Translations under genes and position numbers: made by a program
Shown here: positions 52,203 to 61,578 of the stretch, in pieces
Layout: every line of letters begins with the position of its first letter
How positions within the stretch are numbered: the first letter of the stretch is position 1
Notes under the pieces: model-generated
Seen by the model: only the letters and a program-made list of their open reading frames with translations
The model's database searches: none
What the model was told of the DNA's origin: nothing
NCBI GenBank assembly: GCA_963815785.1
Contig: CAWFHZ010000002.1
Location: 62,001-126,000 of the forward strand
From: DATFVA01 sp963815785
Lineage (GTDB): Bacteria > Bacteroidota > Ignavibacteria > Ignavibacteriales > Ignavibacteriaceae
Length of the DNA: 64,000 bases
Direction: 5' to 3'

Positions 52203-53552
52203 ATGCTCACCAAAATTCAAAAATCGATTATTTTAATATTTTTATTTTTAATAACAAATAATTTCAGTTCGGCGCAGAATATAAAATCTGTTAAGCATCC
52301 TGACTGGAGTTATAATCTTTCTATATATGAAGTGAACACTCGCCAGTATACCCCGGAAGGAACATTCGAGGCATTTGACACACACATAAAAGAATTAAAA
52401 GATATAGGTGTCGGCATCGTATGGTTTATGCCAATTAATCCTATCGGCGAAAAGAACCGTAAAGGTACACTCGGCAGTTATTATTCTGTAAAAGATTATA
52501 AAGGAGTTAACCCGGAGTTCGGAACACTGCAAGACTTTAAGGAAACTGTTAATCAGATACATTCGATGGGAATGTATGTTATAATTGATTGGGTAGCTAA
52601 TCATACAGCCTGGGATAATGTCTGGGTGAAAGACCACCCCGATTTTTATACCAAAGATTCACTTGGAAATTTTGTGCCTCCGGTTCCTGATTGGCACGAT
52701 GTAATAGATTTGAATTATGACAATAAGGAACTCTGGCAGTATATGATTGATGCGATGAAATATTGGGTTGAAGAATGTGATATCGATGGATTCAGATGTG
52801 ATGTTGCAGGCATGGTTCCCCTAGATTTTTGGAAAACTGCACATTCTGAACTTGATAAAATTAAAAATGTTTTTATGCTTGCAGAAGCTGAAGGTCCGGA
52901 ACTTCATCAAGCTTTTGATATGACCTATTCCTGGGAATTGCTTCATCTGATGAATGATGTTGCCCAGGGAAAAAAGAATGTTCAATCTATTAGAGACTAT
53001 TTTCAGAAAGAAAAAAATCAATATCCGGCTGATGCTTATAGAATGAGATTTACTACAAACCACGATGAAAACACATGGAATGGTACTGAGTTCGAAAGAA
53101 TGGGTGAGGCAGCTGAAACTTTTGATGTTTTCACCTGTGTTATTCCCGGAATGCCTTTGTTATACAGCGGGCAGGAAGCAGGACTTAATAAACGCCTCGA
53201 CTTTTTTGAAAAAGATACTATTGAGTGGAAGGATAGTAAATACAAGTTTCTTTACACAACTCTATTCCATGAAAAAGAAAATAACAAAGCATTATGGAAT
53301 GGACTGCAGGGCGGTGAGATGGTTTCGGTTAAATCCAGTGCAAGTGATGTATTCGCGTTTGTAAGAAAAAAAGATGGCGCAAAAGTGTACGCCATCTTTA
53401 ATTTATCAGATAAAAAAGTGAAAACAGAACTTGAAAGCGATTTGATATTGGGGGAGTACATAAATCCTTTCTCCGGAAAAAAATTCCATGTAAAATCTAA
53501 AGAATGGTTACAATTAAAACCGTGGGATTACAGAATACTTATTTCAAAATAA
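52203..53552 (+). CDS. Secreted alpha-amylase-family glycoside hydrolase (GH13)
   Basis: 449 aa. A signal peptide of ~24 residues ends in SSAQ. GH13 conserved regions are: I, IIDWVANHT; II, GFRCDVAGM with the nucleophile Asp; III, FMLAEAEGP with the acid/base Glu; IV, TTNHDENTW with the third Asp. It lacks an N-terminal carbohydrate-binding domain but has a short C-terminal beta domain. It probably degrades alpha-glucans or maltodextrins in the periplasm or outside. The promoter region is AT-rich without a recognisable element. Confidence 0.92.
   Translation: MLTKIQKSIILIFLFLITNNFSSAQNIKSVKHPDWSYNLSIYEVNTRQYTPEGTFEAFDTHIKELKDIGVGIVWFMPINPIGEKNRKGTLGSYYSVKDYKGVNPEFGTLQDFKETVNQIHSMGMYVIIDWVANHTAWDNVWVKDHPDFYTKDSLGNFVPPVPDWHDVIDLNYDNKELWQYMIDAMKYWVEECDIDGFRCDVAGMVPLDFWKTAHSELDKIKNVFMLAEAEGPELHQAFDMTYSWELLHLMNDVAQGKKNVQSIRDYFQKEKNQYPADAYRMRFTTNHDENTWNGTEFERMGEAAETFDVFTCVIPGMPLLYSGQEAGLNKRLDFFEKDTIEWKDSKYKFLYTTLFHEKENNKALWNGLQGGEMVSVKSSASDVFAFVRKKDGAKVYAIFNLSDKKVKTELESDLILGEYINPFSGKKFHVKSKEWLQLKPWDYRILISK
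53370..53399. other. Perfect hairpin inside the amylase gene
   Basis: AAAGATGGCG and CGCCATCTTT form a 10-bp perfect stem with a 10-nt loop within the codons for KDGAKVYAIF, followed by a short T-rich stretch. It looks like a terminator but lies about 150 nt before the stop codon. Confidence 0.5.
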
Positions 53553-53859
53553 AATTAATACAGTGTGGATATATTTTTTGTACCATCTGGTAATATCTAC
53601 TATCAATTATTCTGAATGATATTTCCAGGTTTTCTAATTCGAGTGCCTCACTTAAAAATATCTCACTTGAAATTTAAATGACTAATAATCGGTATAGTAT
53701 CATGGCCGGTAATATCTGCTTTATTTCTTTAATGTCAATACTTCTTTCAATTATCCCTAACTGATTCCGCCCATCATAATAATTATTTTAAATGAGACTC
53801 CTTTAGTAATTTTATAATGTGAATTATCTTGAATTATGAATGAAAAGGGAATAACCAAA

Positions 53860-54570
53860 ATGAAACATAAAATCATATTACTTTCAGCTATAATTATATT
53901 ATTAACAATTGAAATACATTCTCAATCAGCAGGCGGCGGATTAATGTTGGGGTTTCCGCAAAATGAGTTCAAAGATAATATAGATCGGCTGGGTTTTGGA
54001 GTTTCCGGACAGGTATTGTTTTTTAATCCGACTGAAGGATTACCTTTCGGATTTGGTCTTGATGTTGGATATCTGAATTATGGAAATGAAACGAGAAGGG
54101 AACCATTCAGCCTGACCATTCCTGATGTGGTAGTAGATGTAGACCGCTCAAACAATCTTGTTAATTTTCATTTATTGTTTCAGATCGCACCACCATCAGG
54201 AAGTTTTCGTCCGTACCTGGAATTATTATTCGGAGGATCATATCTGTTTACCGAAACTTCTATTAACAGTCGCGGAAATGAGGAAGTTGCCAGTAATACA
54301 AACTATGATGATTTCGCCTGGAGTTATGGGATTGGCGGAGGATTATTAATTAATCTTTACACTCCTGATCAACCCGAAGGGAATTTTACTTCTTTATTTC
54401 TCGATCTGAAAGCCAGGTATCTTCTCGGCAGTGAAGCAGAGTATTTAAAAGAAGGCTCTGTAACCATTGAAAACGGGAAAGTTTATTATGATGTTTCAAA
54501 ATCTAAAACCGATCTGCTTATTACCCAGGTTGGTGTAATGGCATATTTTAGTTCATTCTTTTCAAATTAA
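53860..54570 (+). CDS. Outer-membrane beta-barrel protein
   Basis: About 236 aa from the ATG at 53860, which gives a clean signal peptide (MKHKIILLSAIIILLTI) ending in HSQS. The ORF can be extended 8 residues upstream to 53836. Strands such as FGVSGQVLFFNPTEG, PFGFGLDVGYLNYG, FRPYLELLFGGSYLF and FAWSYGIGGGLLINL suggest a porin-like barrel of the OmpW/opacity-protein size. The C-terminus ends in SFFSN. Role unknown. The 307 nt upstream (53553-53859) hold no recognised feature. Confidence 0.75.
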   Translation: MKHKIILLSAIIILLTIEIHSQSAGGGLMLGFPQNEFKDNIDRLGFGVSGQVLFFNPTEGLPFGFGLDVGYLNYGNETRREPFSLTIPDVVVDVDRSNNLVNFHLLFQIAPPSGSFRPYLELLFGGSYLFTETSINSRGNEEVASNTNYDDFAWSYGIGGGLLINLYTPDQPEGNFTSLFLDLKARYLLGSEAEYLKEGSVTIENGKVYYDVSKSKTDLLITQVGVMAYFSSFFSN

Positions 54571-54651
54571 TGTTTGAAAACAGATATGACCTATACACAT
54601 TTATTTATCTAAAACTATTATACATTAAGAAGTTAGGAATAATCTTTTTAA

Positions 54652-54659
54652 TATATTTG
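54652..54659 (+). promoter_or_regulatory. -7 element before transketolase
   Basis: TATATTTG matches TAnnTTTG, 25 nt before the ATG at 54685. The -33 element is not clear. Confidence 0.35.
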
Positions 54660-54684
54660 TTAAATATTATTTACGGAGTGTAGA

Positions 54685-55395
54685 ATGTCCCTTCTTTCTG
54701 ATAATCTAGATCAGCTTTCAATTAATACTTTAAGATTTTTATCTGTTGATGCAGTGCAGAAAGCAAATTCGGGTCACCCGGGAATGCCTATGGGATGTGC
54801 GCCGATAGCTTATATGCTCTATGCAAAACATATGCGGCACAATCCGAAAAATCCCAATTGGCTTAACCGTGACAGGTTCATTCTTTCGAATGGGCACGGA
54901 AGCATGCTCTTGTATTCTATCCTTCATCTTTGCGGCTATGGTATTTCCTTAGAGGATATTAAACAATTCCGGCAGTGGGGAAGCATTACTCCCGGGCATC
55001 CTGAATACAGGATGACTCCCGGAGTTGAAACAACTACCGGTCCGCTTGGGCAGGGATTTGCCAACGCTGTTGGAATGGCTGTTGCAGAATCTTATCTCGC
55101 TTCAATGTTCAATAAAGATGATATAAAAATAATTGATCATTTTATTTATGGAATTTGCAGCGATGGCGATTTGATGGAAGGAATTTCTCACGAAGCAGCT
55201 TCTATTGCAGGACATTTAAAATTAGGAAAACTGATTTTCTTTTATGATGATAATAAAATTACAATTGATGGTTCAACTGATCTTTCATTTACTGAAAATG
55301 TAGCTAAAAGATTTGATGCCTATGGTTGGCACGTTCAGGAAGTTGATGATGTAAATAATTCAGATGAACTTGAAACAGCTATGCTTAACAGCTAA
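54685..55395 (+). CDS. tkt: Transketolase, N-terminal part (split by two single-base indels)
   Basis: 236 aa as read. It holds the thiamine diphosphate-binding half: KANSGHPGMPMGCAP, LSNGHGSMLLYSILHL, GPLGQGFANAVGMA, the GDG motif as CSDGDLMEGISHEA, and FFYDDNKITIDG. The frame closes at AMLNS. Bases 55390-55440 in other frames give AKNEIS and then QPSIIITKTH, the exact missing link to the next ORF, which is back in the original frame. One extra A near 55388 and one missing A near 55408 explain this. A complete enzyme of about 675 aa is expected, acting in the non-oxidative pentose phosphate pathway. Confidence 0.9.
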   Translation: MSLLSDNLDQLSINTLRFLSVDAVQKANSGHPGMPMGCAPIAYMLYAKHMRHNPKNPNWLNRDRFILSNGHGSMLLYSILHLCGYGISLEDIKQFRQWGSITPGHPEYRMTPGVETTTGPLGQGFANAVGMAVAESYLASMFNKDDIKIIDHFIYGICSDGDLMEGISHEAASIAGHLKLGKLIFFYDDNKITIDGSTDLSFTENVAKRFDAYGWHVQEVDDVNNSDELETAMLNS

Positions 55396-55440
55396 AAATG
55401 AAATATCAAACAACCTTCAATAATTATTACAAAAACACAC

Positions 55441-56712
55441 ATGGGTTATGGAAGCCCACATAAACAGGATACTTCGGAAGCTCACGGTTCACCTTTGGGA
55501 GAAGAGGAAGTCAGACTGACTAAAATAAATCTTAACTGGCCTGAAGATAAAACATTTTATGTGCCGGGAGAAGTCAGCAAACTTTTTTCATCACTACAGG
55601 ATCAGTTTAGTAAATATGAGGAAGACTGGAATAAACTTTTTACAGAATATTCAGCTAAATATCCTGATGATGCCCGCAAGTTTACAGCTGTAATGAGTGG
55701 AAATTTTGGAGATCAATGGAAATCAAAGCTGCCATTGTTTGAAGATGATGGTAAGAAACTTGCAACTCGTTCTGCATCCGGTAAGGTTCTTAATGCTATA
55801 GCTTCATCATTGCCAACTCTTATCGGCGGTTCTGCTGATCTGGCACCTTCGAACGATACTTATTTAAAAGATTATAAAAATTATGATTCATCTGACAGAA
55901 GCGGAAGAAATTTTCATTTCGGAATTCGTGAACATGGAATGGCTTCTATTCTGAATGGAATGGCTATTTACGGAGGTGTTATTCCTTACGGCGGAACATT
56001 TTTGATTTTTTCAGATTACCTCCGTCCTGCTATAAGGCTTGGATCTCTTTCAGGGATAAAACCCATTTATGTTTTTACACACGACAGTATTGGTCTCGGA
56101 GAAGATGGTCCGACACACCAGCCTATCGAGCATCTTGCAGCACTTAGGACTATTCCAAAGTTAGTACTAATACGTCCCGCAGATGCAAACGAAACAGTTG
56201 CCGCATGGAAAATTGCTATTGAACATAAAGGAAGCCCCGTTCTTTTAATTCTGACAAGACAGGGACTTCCTGTTATTGATCAGAAAAAATATGCTTCTGC
56301 CGAAAACCTTTTGAAGGGTGCATATATTCTGAAAGATACACCTAATGCAGAACTTATTCTGATGGCTTCCGGCTCTGAGGTTTCAGTATCCCTATCTGCT
56401 GCAGAAATTCTTGAGGAAGAAGGAGTAAAAGTAAGAGTCGTAAGCTTTCCAAGCTTTGAACTATTTGAGAAACAGGATATTGCTTACAAGAAATTAATTC
56501 TCCCACCTGATATTAAAGCACGGGTTTCCGTTGAAGCCGGTGTAAGTCAGTGCTGGTATAAGTACCTTGGTGATGCTGGCGAGGCCGTTAGTATTGAAAA
56601 ATTCGGGGCATCTGCCCCCGGAAAATTACTGATGGAAAAATATGGAATAACCCCGGAAAATGTTGCCGAAACAGGTCGGCGTGTTCTGGATAAACTGAAG
56701 TCAGGATCTTAA
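55441..56712 (+). CDS. tkt: Transketolase, C-terminal part
   Basis: 423 aa starting in MGYGSPHKQDTSEAHGSPLG, a conserved mid-protein stretch of transketolase, not a natural N-terminus. It contains the pyrimidine domain (GGSADLAPSN, FGIREHGMASILNGMA, TYTHDSIGLGEDGPTHQP-type motif read here as THDSIGLGEDGPTHQP) and the C-terminal domain (GSEVSVSLSAAEIL). It continues the frame of the previous ORF after a pair of compensating indels, so both ORFs should be treated as one gene. Confidence 0.9.
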   Translation: MGYGSPHKQDTSEAHGSPLGEEEVRLTKINLNWPEDKTFYVPGEVSKLFSSLQDQFSKYEEDWNKLFTEYSAKYPDDARKFTAVMSGNFGDQWKSKLPLFEDDGKKLATRSASGKVLNAIASSLPTLIGGSADLAPSNDTYLKDYKNYDSSDRSGRNFHFGIREHGMASILNGMAIYGGVIPYGGTFLIFSDYLRPAIRLGSLSGIKPIYVFTHDSIGLGEDGPTHQPIEHLAALRTIPKLVLIRPADANETVAAWKIAIEHKGSPVLLILTRQGLPVIDQKKYASAENLLKGAYILKDTPNAELILMASGSEVSVSLSAAEILEEEGVKVRVVSFPSFELFEKQDIAYKKLILPPDIKARVSVEAGVSQCWYKYLGDAGEAVSIEKFGASAPGKLLMEKYGITPENVAETGRRVLDKLKSGS

Positions 56713-56734
56713 CTTTAAGAGTTAAAATAAATCC

Positions 56735-56769
56735 GGCAGAATCTGCCAATAATTTTGTTTGCAAAATTA
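56735..56769 (+). terminator. Two small hairpins after transketolase
   Basis: GGCAGA-A-TCTGCC (56735-56747) is followed by TAATTTTG-TTTG-CAAAATTA (56750-56769). The first with its T-rich tail may terminate tkt; the second is AT-rich. Confidence 0.35.
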
Positions 56770-56850
56770 TTACTATTTCTTGTTAGTTTAATAATATAAA
56801 TAGTTCGGGTTAGTTAAATTGTATCTGAACAAATTAATTACGGGGAGAAA

Positions 56851-58578
56851 ATGAAAACAGATATTAAATATTATGATGTTCCTCAGATTACTTCTATAAG
56901 GGATATGCTTTTCAGATCTGCACGTGTATATCCTGATAAAATTGCACTTGAAGATCTCTCCAATACTCCAATCGGTAGAGTTACTTTCAGTCAGCTTCTG
57001 GAAGATGTGCTTAGGTTTGGGAGTTCATTAAAAGAACTTGGACTTACAGAAAGAGCTCATCTTGCTTTAATAAGTGAAAACCGGGTTCAGTGGGGAATTG
57101 CTTATTTAACGGGAATGACATTCAATTTTGTGGTGGTCCCAATTGATAAAAATCTTCCCGAGCAGGATATTATTAATATCCTTCACGAATCCGAGGCTGA
57201 AGCTATTATCTTTTCCAACAGCTATGATGAACTGATGAGAGATAAAAAAGATATCTTGAAGAAATTGAAGGTTTTTGTAAACATGGATCTTCCTGCCGAA
57301 AAAAATGGTTTCCATTCTATGACTCAGCTTATAAGTAATGGAAAAATAATTTCACAGGATTCACTCCCTCCTTTAAACACAGAAGAGATGGCGGAAATTA
57401 ATTTTACATCGGGTTCACTCGGCAGAGCAAAAGGTGTAATGTTAAGCCAGAAAAATATTGCTGAAAACTTAATGTCCATGACCAGTATGATTGAGATAAT
57501 TGATACTGACAGGTTTCTCTCTGTACTTCCGATACATCACACTTATGAGTGTACCTGCGGTTTCCTGTGCCCGCTTTTTAAGGGAGCTTCTGCACATTAT
57601 GCAAGATCATTGAAAACAGTTTTGGAAGATATACAGAATGTTAAAGCAACTATTCTACTCGGGGTTCCATTAATTTATGATAAAATGTTCAGGAAAATTT
57701 CCAAGGCAATCAGTGAAGATAAAATTAAATCGAGGATTGTGCCCCCTCTTATAAAAGCAACAAATTTTGCCGAGAAATTCGGTTTGAAATCTTCAAAGAA
57801 AATTATCTTTAAAGAGCTGCATAAACAATTCGGCGGAGCTATAAGGTTATTTATTGCCGGCGCGGCGGCTCCCGACCCTAAGGTTGCAAAAGGATTAAGG
57901 GAATTTGGATTTAATTTTGTACAGGGGTACGGTTTGACAGAAGCATCTCCGATTCTTACGCTTAATCAAATTGATAATTTTAAGGATTCTGCAGCAGGTT
58001 TGCCTTTGAAAAATGTTGAGATAAAAATTAATGCTCCTTCACCGGAAGGGATTGGAGAAGTATGGGCTAAAGGTGCCAGTATAATGCTTGGCTATTATAA
58101 AAATCCAACTCTCACAAATGAAGTTTTCGAAAACGGCTGGTTTAAAACCGGTGACCTGGGATATATAGACAACGATGGTTTTCTCCATCTTATGGGAAGA
58201 AAAAAGAATGTAATCATTTCGAGAACAGGTGAAAATGTTTATCCCGAAGAGATAGAAGATATTCTAAATCGTAGTCCATATATAATGGAATCACTCGTTT
58301 ATGGTGAAGAAGATGAAAAGCACGATGAAATTATTGCTGCTCAGATTGTAACAGATGCAGATGCATTTATTGAATATTCAGAACATCATAATGTTGAAAT
58401 AGATGATAAGTTGATAAGACAGATAGTAGATGGTGAAATAAAGAAAGTTAATAGTCAGCTTATTTTGCATAAACAGATAAGAAAATTTTATATAAGAACT
58501 GAGGAATTCGAAAAAACGACTACACAAAAGATTAAAAGGTATCTCGTTAAAAAAGATAAGATTGTTGTGAAAGAATAG
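56851..58578 (+). CDS. fadD: Long-chain acyl-CoA synthetase (AMP-forming)
   Basis: 575 aa. The P-loop motif is INFTSGSLGRAKGVMLS, with Ser in place of the second Thr of the usual TSGTTG. Other motifs are VQGYGLTEASPILT, ENGWFKTGDLGYID and GRKKNVIISRTGENVYPEEIE with the catalytic Lys near the end of the C-domain (KTTTQKIKRYL). It activates fatty acids with ATP to acyl-CoA. It starts with GGGGAGA before the ATG and ends at a bidirectional terminator. Chain length preference cannot be told. Confidence 0.9.
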   Translation: MKTDIKYYDVPQITSIRDMLFRSARVYPDKIALEDLSNTPIGRVTFSQLLEDVLRFGSSLKELGLTERAHLALISENRVQWGIAYLTGMTFNFVVVPIDKNLPEQDIINILHESEAEAIIFSNSYDELMRDKKDILKKLKVFVNMDLPAEKNGFHSMTQLISNGKIISQDSLPPLNTEEMAEINFTSGSLGRAKGVMLSQKNIAENLMSMTSMIEIIDTDRFLSVLPIHHTYECTCGFLCPLFKGASAHYARSLKTVLEDIQNVKATILLGVPLIYDKMFRKISKAISEDKIKSRIVPPLIKATNFAEKFGLKSSKKIIFKELHKQFGGAIRLFIAGAAAPDPKVAKGLREFGFNFVQGYGLTEASPILTLNQIDNFKDSAAGLPLKNVEIKINAPSPEGIGEVWAKGASIMLGYYKNPTLTNEVFENGWFKTGDLGYIDNDGFLHLMGRKKNVIISRTGENVYPEEIEDILNRSPYIMESLVYGEEDEKHDEIIAAQIVTDADAFIEYSEHHNVEIDDKLIRQIVDGEIKKVNSQLILHKQIRKFYIRTEEFEKTTTQKIKRYLVKKDKIVVKE

Positions 58579-58592
58579 GTAGGCTTTAAAAT

Positions 58593-58624
58593 AAAAAAAG
58601 CGTTCTTGAATAAGAACGCTTTTG
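58593..58624. terminator. Bidirectional terminator between the acyl-CoA synthetase and RRM genes
   Basis: AGCGTTCTT and AAGAACGCT form a 9-bp stem (extended by A/T pairs) with a 4-nt loop, with A-run before and TTTT after. Confidence 0.85.
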
Positions 58625-58638
58625 AGACCGGCTAAATA

Positions 58639-58890
58639 TTATGTACGTGGTTTAGCAACATTAACAACGATATTTCTACCACCGAGTTCTGCATTATTCA
58701 AAGCAGATATTGCTTTGGTTGCACTTTCCTCAGATTCCATTTCTACAAAACCGAATCCTCTGGATCTACCGGTTTCACGGTCTTTTACTACTTTTGCTGA
58801 AACCACTTCACCGTGTTCTTCAAAAGCTTCCTGCAGTTTTTGGTCATCTATTGACCAGGGTAAACTACCCACAAACAATTTAGTACTCAC
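58639..58890 (-). CDS. RRM-domain RNA-binding protein
   Basis: 83 aa, a single RNA-recognition motif. RNP2 is KLFVGSLPW and RNP1 is RSRGFGFVEM, with the usual GEVVSAKVVKDRETG between them. Small RRM proteins of this size in cyanobacteria and Bacteroidota are often cold-inducible RNA chaperones. Here the lack of a Gly-rich tail is notable. It is a single gene ending at the shared terminator. Confidence 0.92.
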   Translation of the reverse strand: MSTKLFVGSLPWSIDDQKLQEAFEEHGEVVSAKVVKDRETGRSRGFGFVEMESEESATKAISALNNAELGGRNIVVNVAKPRT

Positions 58891-59016
58891 TTAAATTAGT
58901 CCTTTAAATGTTATTACAAATAATCCCGCTCCATTTAGATAGCGGGACAAGAAACATACGATAAAAAATGCTTATTACCTAATTAATTCTTAACCAATTG
59001 AAAGATTTTCAGGATC

Positions 59017-59928
59017 TCAGAAAATGTCGCCTTTTTTAAATTTCCAGAAACTTACAGCATTCACTAAAATGCCGATTCCAAGTAAAATACCAACAGTTGG
59101 TAAAATTTCAACCAGGCTGGCTCCGTTCCAGAGAACCTGTAGAAATCCTTCAATAGACCAGTAAACTATAGTAAATTTGCTTAGCACTTGTATAAACGGT
59201 GGAAGGATAAAAGTAGGGAACCACGCTCCGCCAATAGCACTCATAGTTAATATCAGGAAAGTTCCAAGCCCGTTAGCCTGGGCAGTAGTTTTACTAAAGG
59301 CTGCCAGCACCATTCCAAAAGCTGTTGCAGCAGCAGCGGAACAAATTATAACCAGTAAAAGATTTCCGAAGTTTGTAAATATATTAATATTGAAAAACAG
59401 GTAACCGGCAAAGAAAAGAATTAATAGTTGAACTATTCCAAGTGAAATGTTATAAAGGTATTTGCTCCACAGAATATCTGTTCTCGAAACGGGCGCCGAT
59501 AATATTCTTAATGTTACTCCTGAGTTCCTTTCATCAAAGAGAGAAGTGGCCGAAGCAGTTATGCTGAAAAGTAAAAACATCATTGCCCAGCCTCCCACGC
59601 TTCTTGTTGCTCCCGGGTTATTAACTTCTTTCCCAACAAGCTGTTCTTTATCGAGCTTTACAATATTTTTAAAGAAATTTGACGCACTGTTTTTTGAAGA
59701 CGAATCAGTATTTGTTGTGTCATTTTCTGTATTGTAAAATCCCTGCCGAAGAATTTTGGAAGTATCAACACCGAAATACTCACTTATTACGGAAGCAAGT
59801 TTCTTATTGAATTTTGTCCCTCTATCTTTACCGAGATATTCTTCCGAGCGACGCATCATACTCTGGTTAAAAATTTCAGGAATTTGTGTCATCACTGTCT
59901 GCTGAAGCAGCCCCTGTACAATCTGCAT
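59017..59928 (-). CDS. ABC-2 type permease, C-terminal part (split by a frameshift)
   Basis: 303 aa. It starts within an extracytoplasmic loop (MQIVQGLLQQTVMTQIPEIF) and then has five or six membrane segments (GWAMMFLLFSITASATSLFDERNSGVTLRILSAPVSRTDILWSKYL as the ABC-2 core region). The first membrane helix is in the neighbouring ORF 59948-60340. Removing one T from the minus-strand TTTT run opposite 59955-59958 joins KVYYNPKNELEMQIV, so this is one gene of about 440 aa (59017-60340). It works with the ATPase encoded upstream as an exporter of unknown substrate. Confidence 0.85.
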   Translation of the reverse strand: MQIVQGLLQQTVMTQIPEIFNQSMMRRSEEYLGKDRGTKFNKKLASVISEYFGVDTSKILRQGFYNTENDTTNTDSSSKNSASNFFKNIVKLDKEQLVGKEVNNPGATRSVGGWAMMFLLFSITASATSLFDERNSGVTLRILSAPVSRTDILWSKYLYNISLGIVQLLILFFAGYLFFNINIFTNFGNLLLVIICSAAAATAFGMVLAAFSKTTAQANGLGTFLILTMSAIGGAWFPTFILPPFIQVLSKFTIVYWSIEGFLQVLWNGASLVEILPTVGILLGIGILVNAVSFWKFKKGDIF

Positions 59929-59947
59929 CTCAAGTTCATTTTTCGGA

Positions 59948-60340
59948 TTATAATAAAACTTTCAGTTTTAAACCGAAGGAAGTATCAGTGTAAGCATCTA
60001 CCGGAATTACCAGAGCTGAAGATGCTTTTCCTTTAATTATATAATCCTTAATTGAAGCTGTATCGAAAGGAACTTCATTTCCTTCGTCATCAGTGTAGGA
60101 TTTAATCATTTGAAAAGTTTTTGTAGTGTCCAGAGTCGATTCAATTTTCTTCGCAATTTTTGTATCGCTTTGATTTAAAAAAGCTAACCGGATACCGCTT
60201 GCATCCGCACCGGAGCCGCCAAAGATTGAACCGAATAATAAAATTAATACTGCAGGTACAATAAATGTCAAACCAACTGCAACTTTATCATGCCAGAAAA
60301 GGATGTAATCTTTTTTTATAAGACTCAATATTTTGTTCAA
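59948..60340 (-). CDS. ABC-2 type permease, N-terminal part
   Basis: 130 aa with the first membrane helix (VAVGLTFIVPAVLILLFGSIFG) and part of the large extracytoplasmic domain (LAFLNQSDTKIAKKIESTL). The frame stops at KLKVLL. One T too many in a T-run explains the break from the downstream ORF. It overlaps the ATPase stop by 4 nt, as expected for an operon partner. Confidence 0.85.
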   Translation of the reverse strand: MNKILSLIKKDYILFWHDKVAVGLTFIVPAVLILLFGSIFGGSGADASGIRLAFLNQSDTKIAKKIESTLDTTKTFQMIKSYTDDEGNEVPFDTASIKDYIIKGKASSALVIPVDAYTDTSFGLKLKVLL

Positions 60341-61254
60341 TCTCTCAGACTCCTTCCTGTCAGATGAAGGAACAGTGCTTCAAGTGTGGGTCTCCCGATG
60401 TTAATTGATGAATAACTGATTCCGCTTTCCTCAACTTTCTTAAAAAATTCAGAAAGTATTAATCCATCTTCTGGATGCAGTTCAAATTTATCATGTTCGT
60501 CTATAATTGTTCCGAATGTATTAAATGAATTGATATTTTTTTCTGTTTGAGTGTTCTTCACAAATGAAATCGACTGTCGGTATTCGAGACCTTTTAAAAG
60601 TTCTTCCAGGGATCCTACGGAAATAATATGTCCGAAATCTATTACTGCAATTCTGCTGCAGAGTCTTTCTGCTTCTTCCATATAATGAGTTGTGTAAATA
60701 ATAGTTTTGCCCTCATCATTTAAAGATTCCAGAAAATCAAAAATTGCATTGCGTGACTGCGGATCAATTCCAACAGTTGGTTCATCACAAAGAATTATTT
60801 TCGGATCGTGAAGAAGTGAAGCTGCCAGGTTAAGTCTTCTTTTCATTCCCCCTGAAAACGTTTTTACTTTATCATTTTTCCTATCAAACAATCCTACCAT
60901 TTTTAGCTTATCGGCTATTGTGTACCGTAATTGCTTTTTATCTATCTGGTAGAATGACCCGAATATCTCCATGTTTTCTTTAGCAGATATATCTTCATAA
61001 AGAGCAAGCGACTGCGGAACCAGTCCTATTTTCTTTCTTAAAGCCAACGAACCTGTGCTCATCTTTTCACCGTCAATTAGTATCTCGCCCTCATCAGAAT
61101 CAAGATACCCGATAAGTAGATTCATTAAAGTAGATTTTCCCGCGCCATTAGGTCCGAGTAATCCGAAAAATTCTTTTTCTTTTATCTCAATTGAAATATT
61201 GTCGAGAGCTGTTGTGGCTGGAAACTTTTTTGTAATGTCTTTTACAGATATCAT
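60337..61254 (-). CDS. ABC-2 type transporter ATP-binding protein
   Basis: About 305 aa from ATG 61254. A TTG two codons earlier is less likely. Walker A is GPNGAGKSTLMNLL, the signature is TFSGGMKRRLNLAASL, Walker B is IILCDEPTVGID and the switch His is in IYTTHYMEEAERL. The C-terminal ~80 residues form the accessory domain common to drug/polysaccharide/lipid exporters (NatA/DrrA-like). It is followed by the split permease with a 4-nt overlap. Confidence 0.92.
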   Translation of the reverse strand: MISVKDITKKFPATTALDNISIEIKEKEFFGLLGPNGAGKSTLMNLLIGYLDSDEGEILIDGEKMSTGSLALRKKIGLVPQSLALYEDISAKENMEIFGSFYQIDKKQLRYTIADKLKMVGLFDRKNDKVKTFSGGMKRRLNLAASLLHDPKIILCDEPTVGIDPQSRNAIFDFLESLNDEGKTIIYTTHYMEEAERLCSRIAVIDFGHIISVGSLEELLKGLEYRQSISFVKNTQTEKNINSFNTFGTIIDEHDKFELHPEDGLILSEFFKKVEESGISYSSINIGRPTLEALFLHLTGRSLRD

Positions 61255-61578
61255 CTTCAAAAATATTTATTCAGAATTGAAACTTAAATTAAGCAAGCAA
61301 TATTACCTAAGCAATATAAAACTGATAATCGGGAATTCATATTGATAAGCGGAATTTACATTTACAGGCTGGAAGCAGGGAGTTTTACCGATGTTAAAAA
61401 CTGCTATTGATGAAGTGAGATATTATAGTTTAGAAATTAGGATTTTATAAAAAGTCAGCCGGAACATCTGTTTCTCTCTGTAGCTGTTTCCGCTAGTTAT
61501 AATAATTCCTTCAGGGATTGGCAGATGCGGGTGCACTTATAGATAGAGTAGTGTTCACGAAACAGTGCCAAACTTTTT
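61255..61578. other. 324-nt intergenic region without recognised gene
   Basis: It lies between the ABC ATPase and the AhpD-like gene, both on the minus strand. No ORF, RNA gene or repeat was found. It presumably holds the promoter of the ABC operon; a TAnnTTTG-like string overlapping the start codon was judged too close. Confidence 0.4.

Noticed and set aside
53553..53859. Sigma-54-like string TGGCCGGTAATATCTGC near 53703
   Set aside because: The spacing between GG and GC is 12 rather than 10, so it does not fit.
61258..61265. TAnnTTTG-like -7 element for the ABC ATPase
   Set aside because: It would overlap the start codon region (4 nt from the ATG), too close unless the transcript were leaderless.
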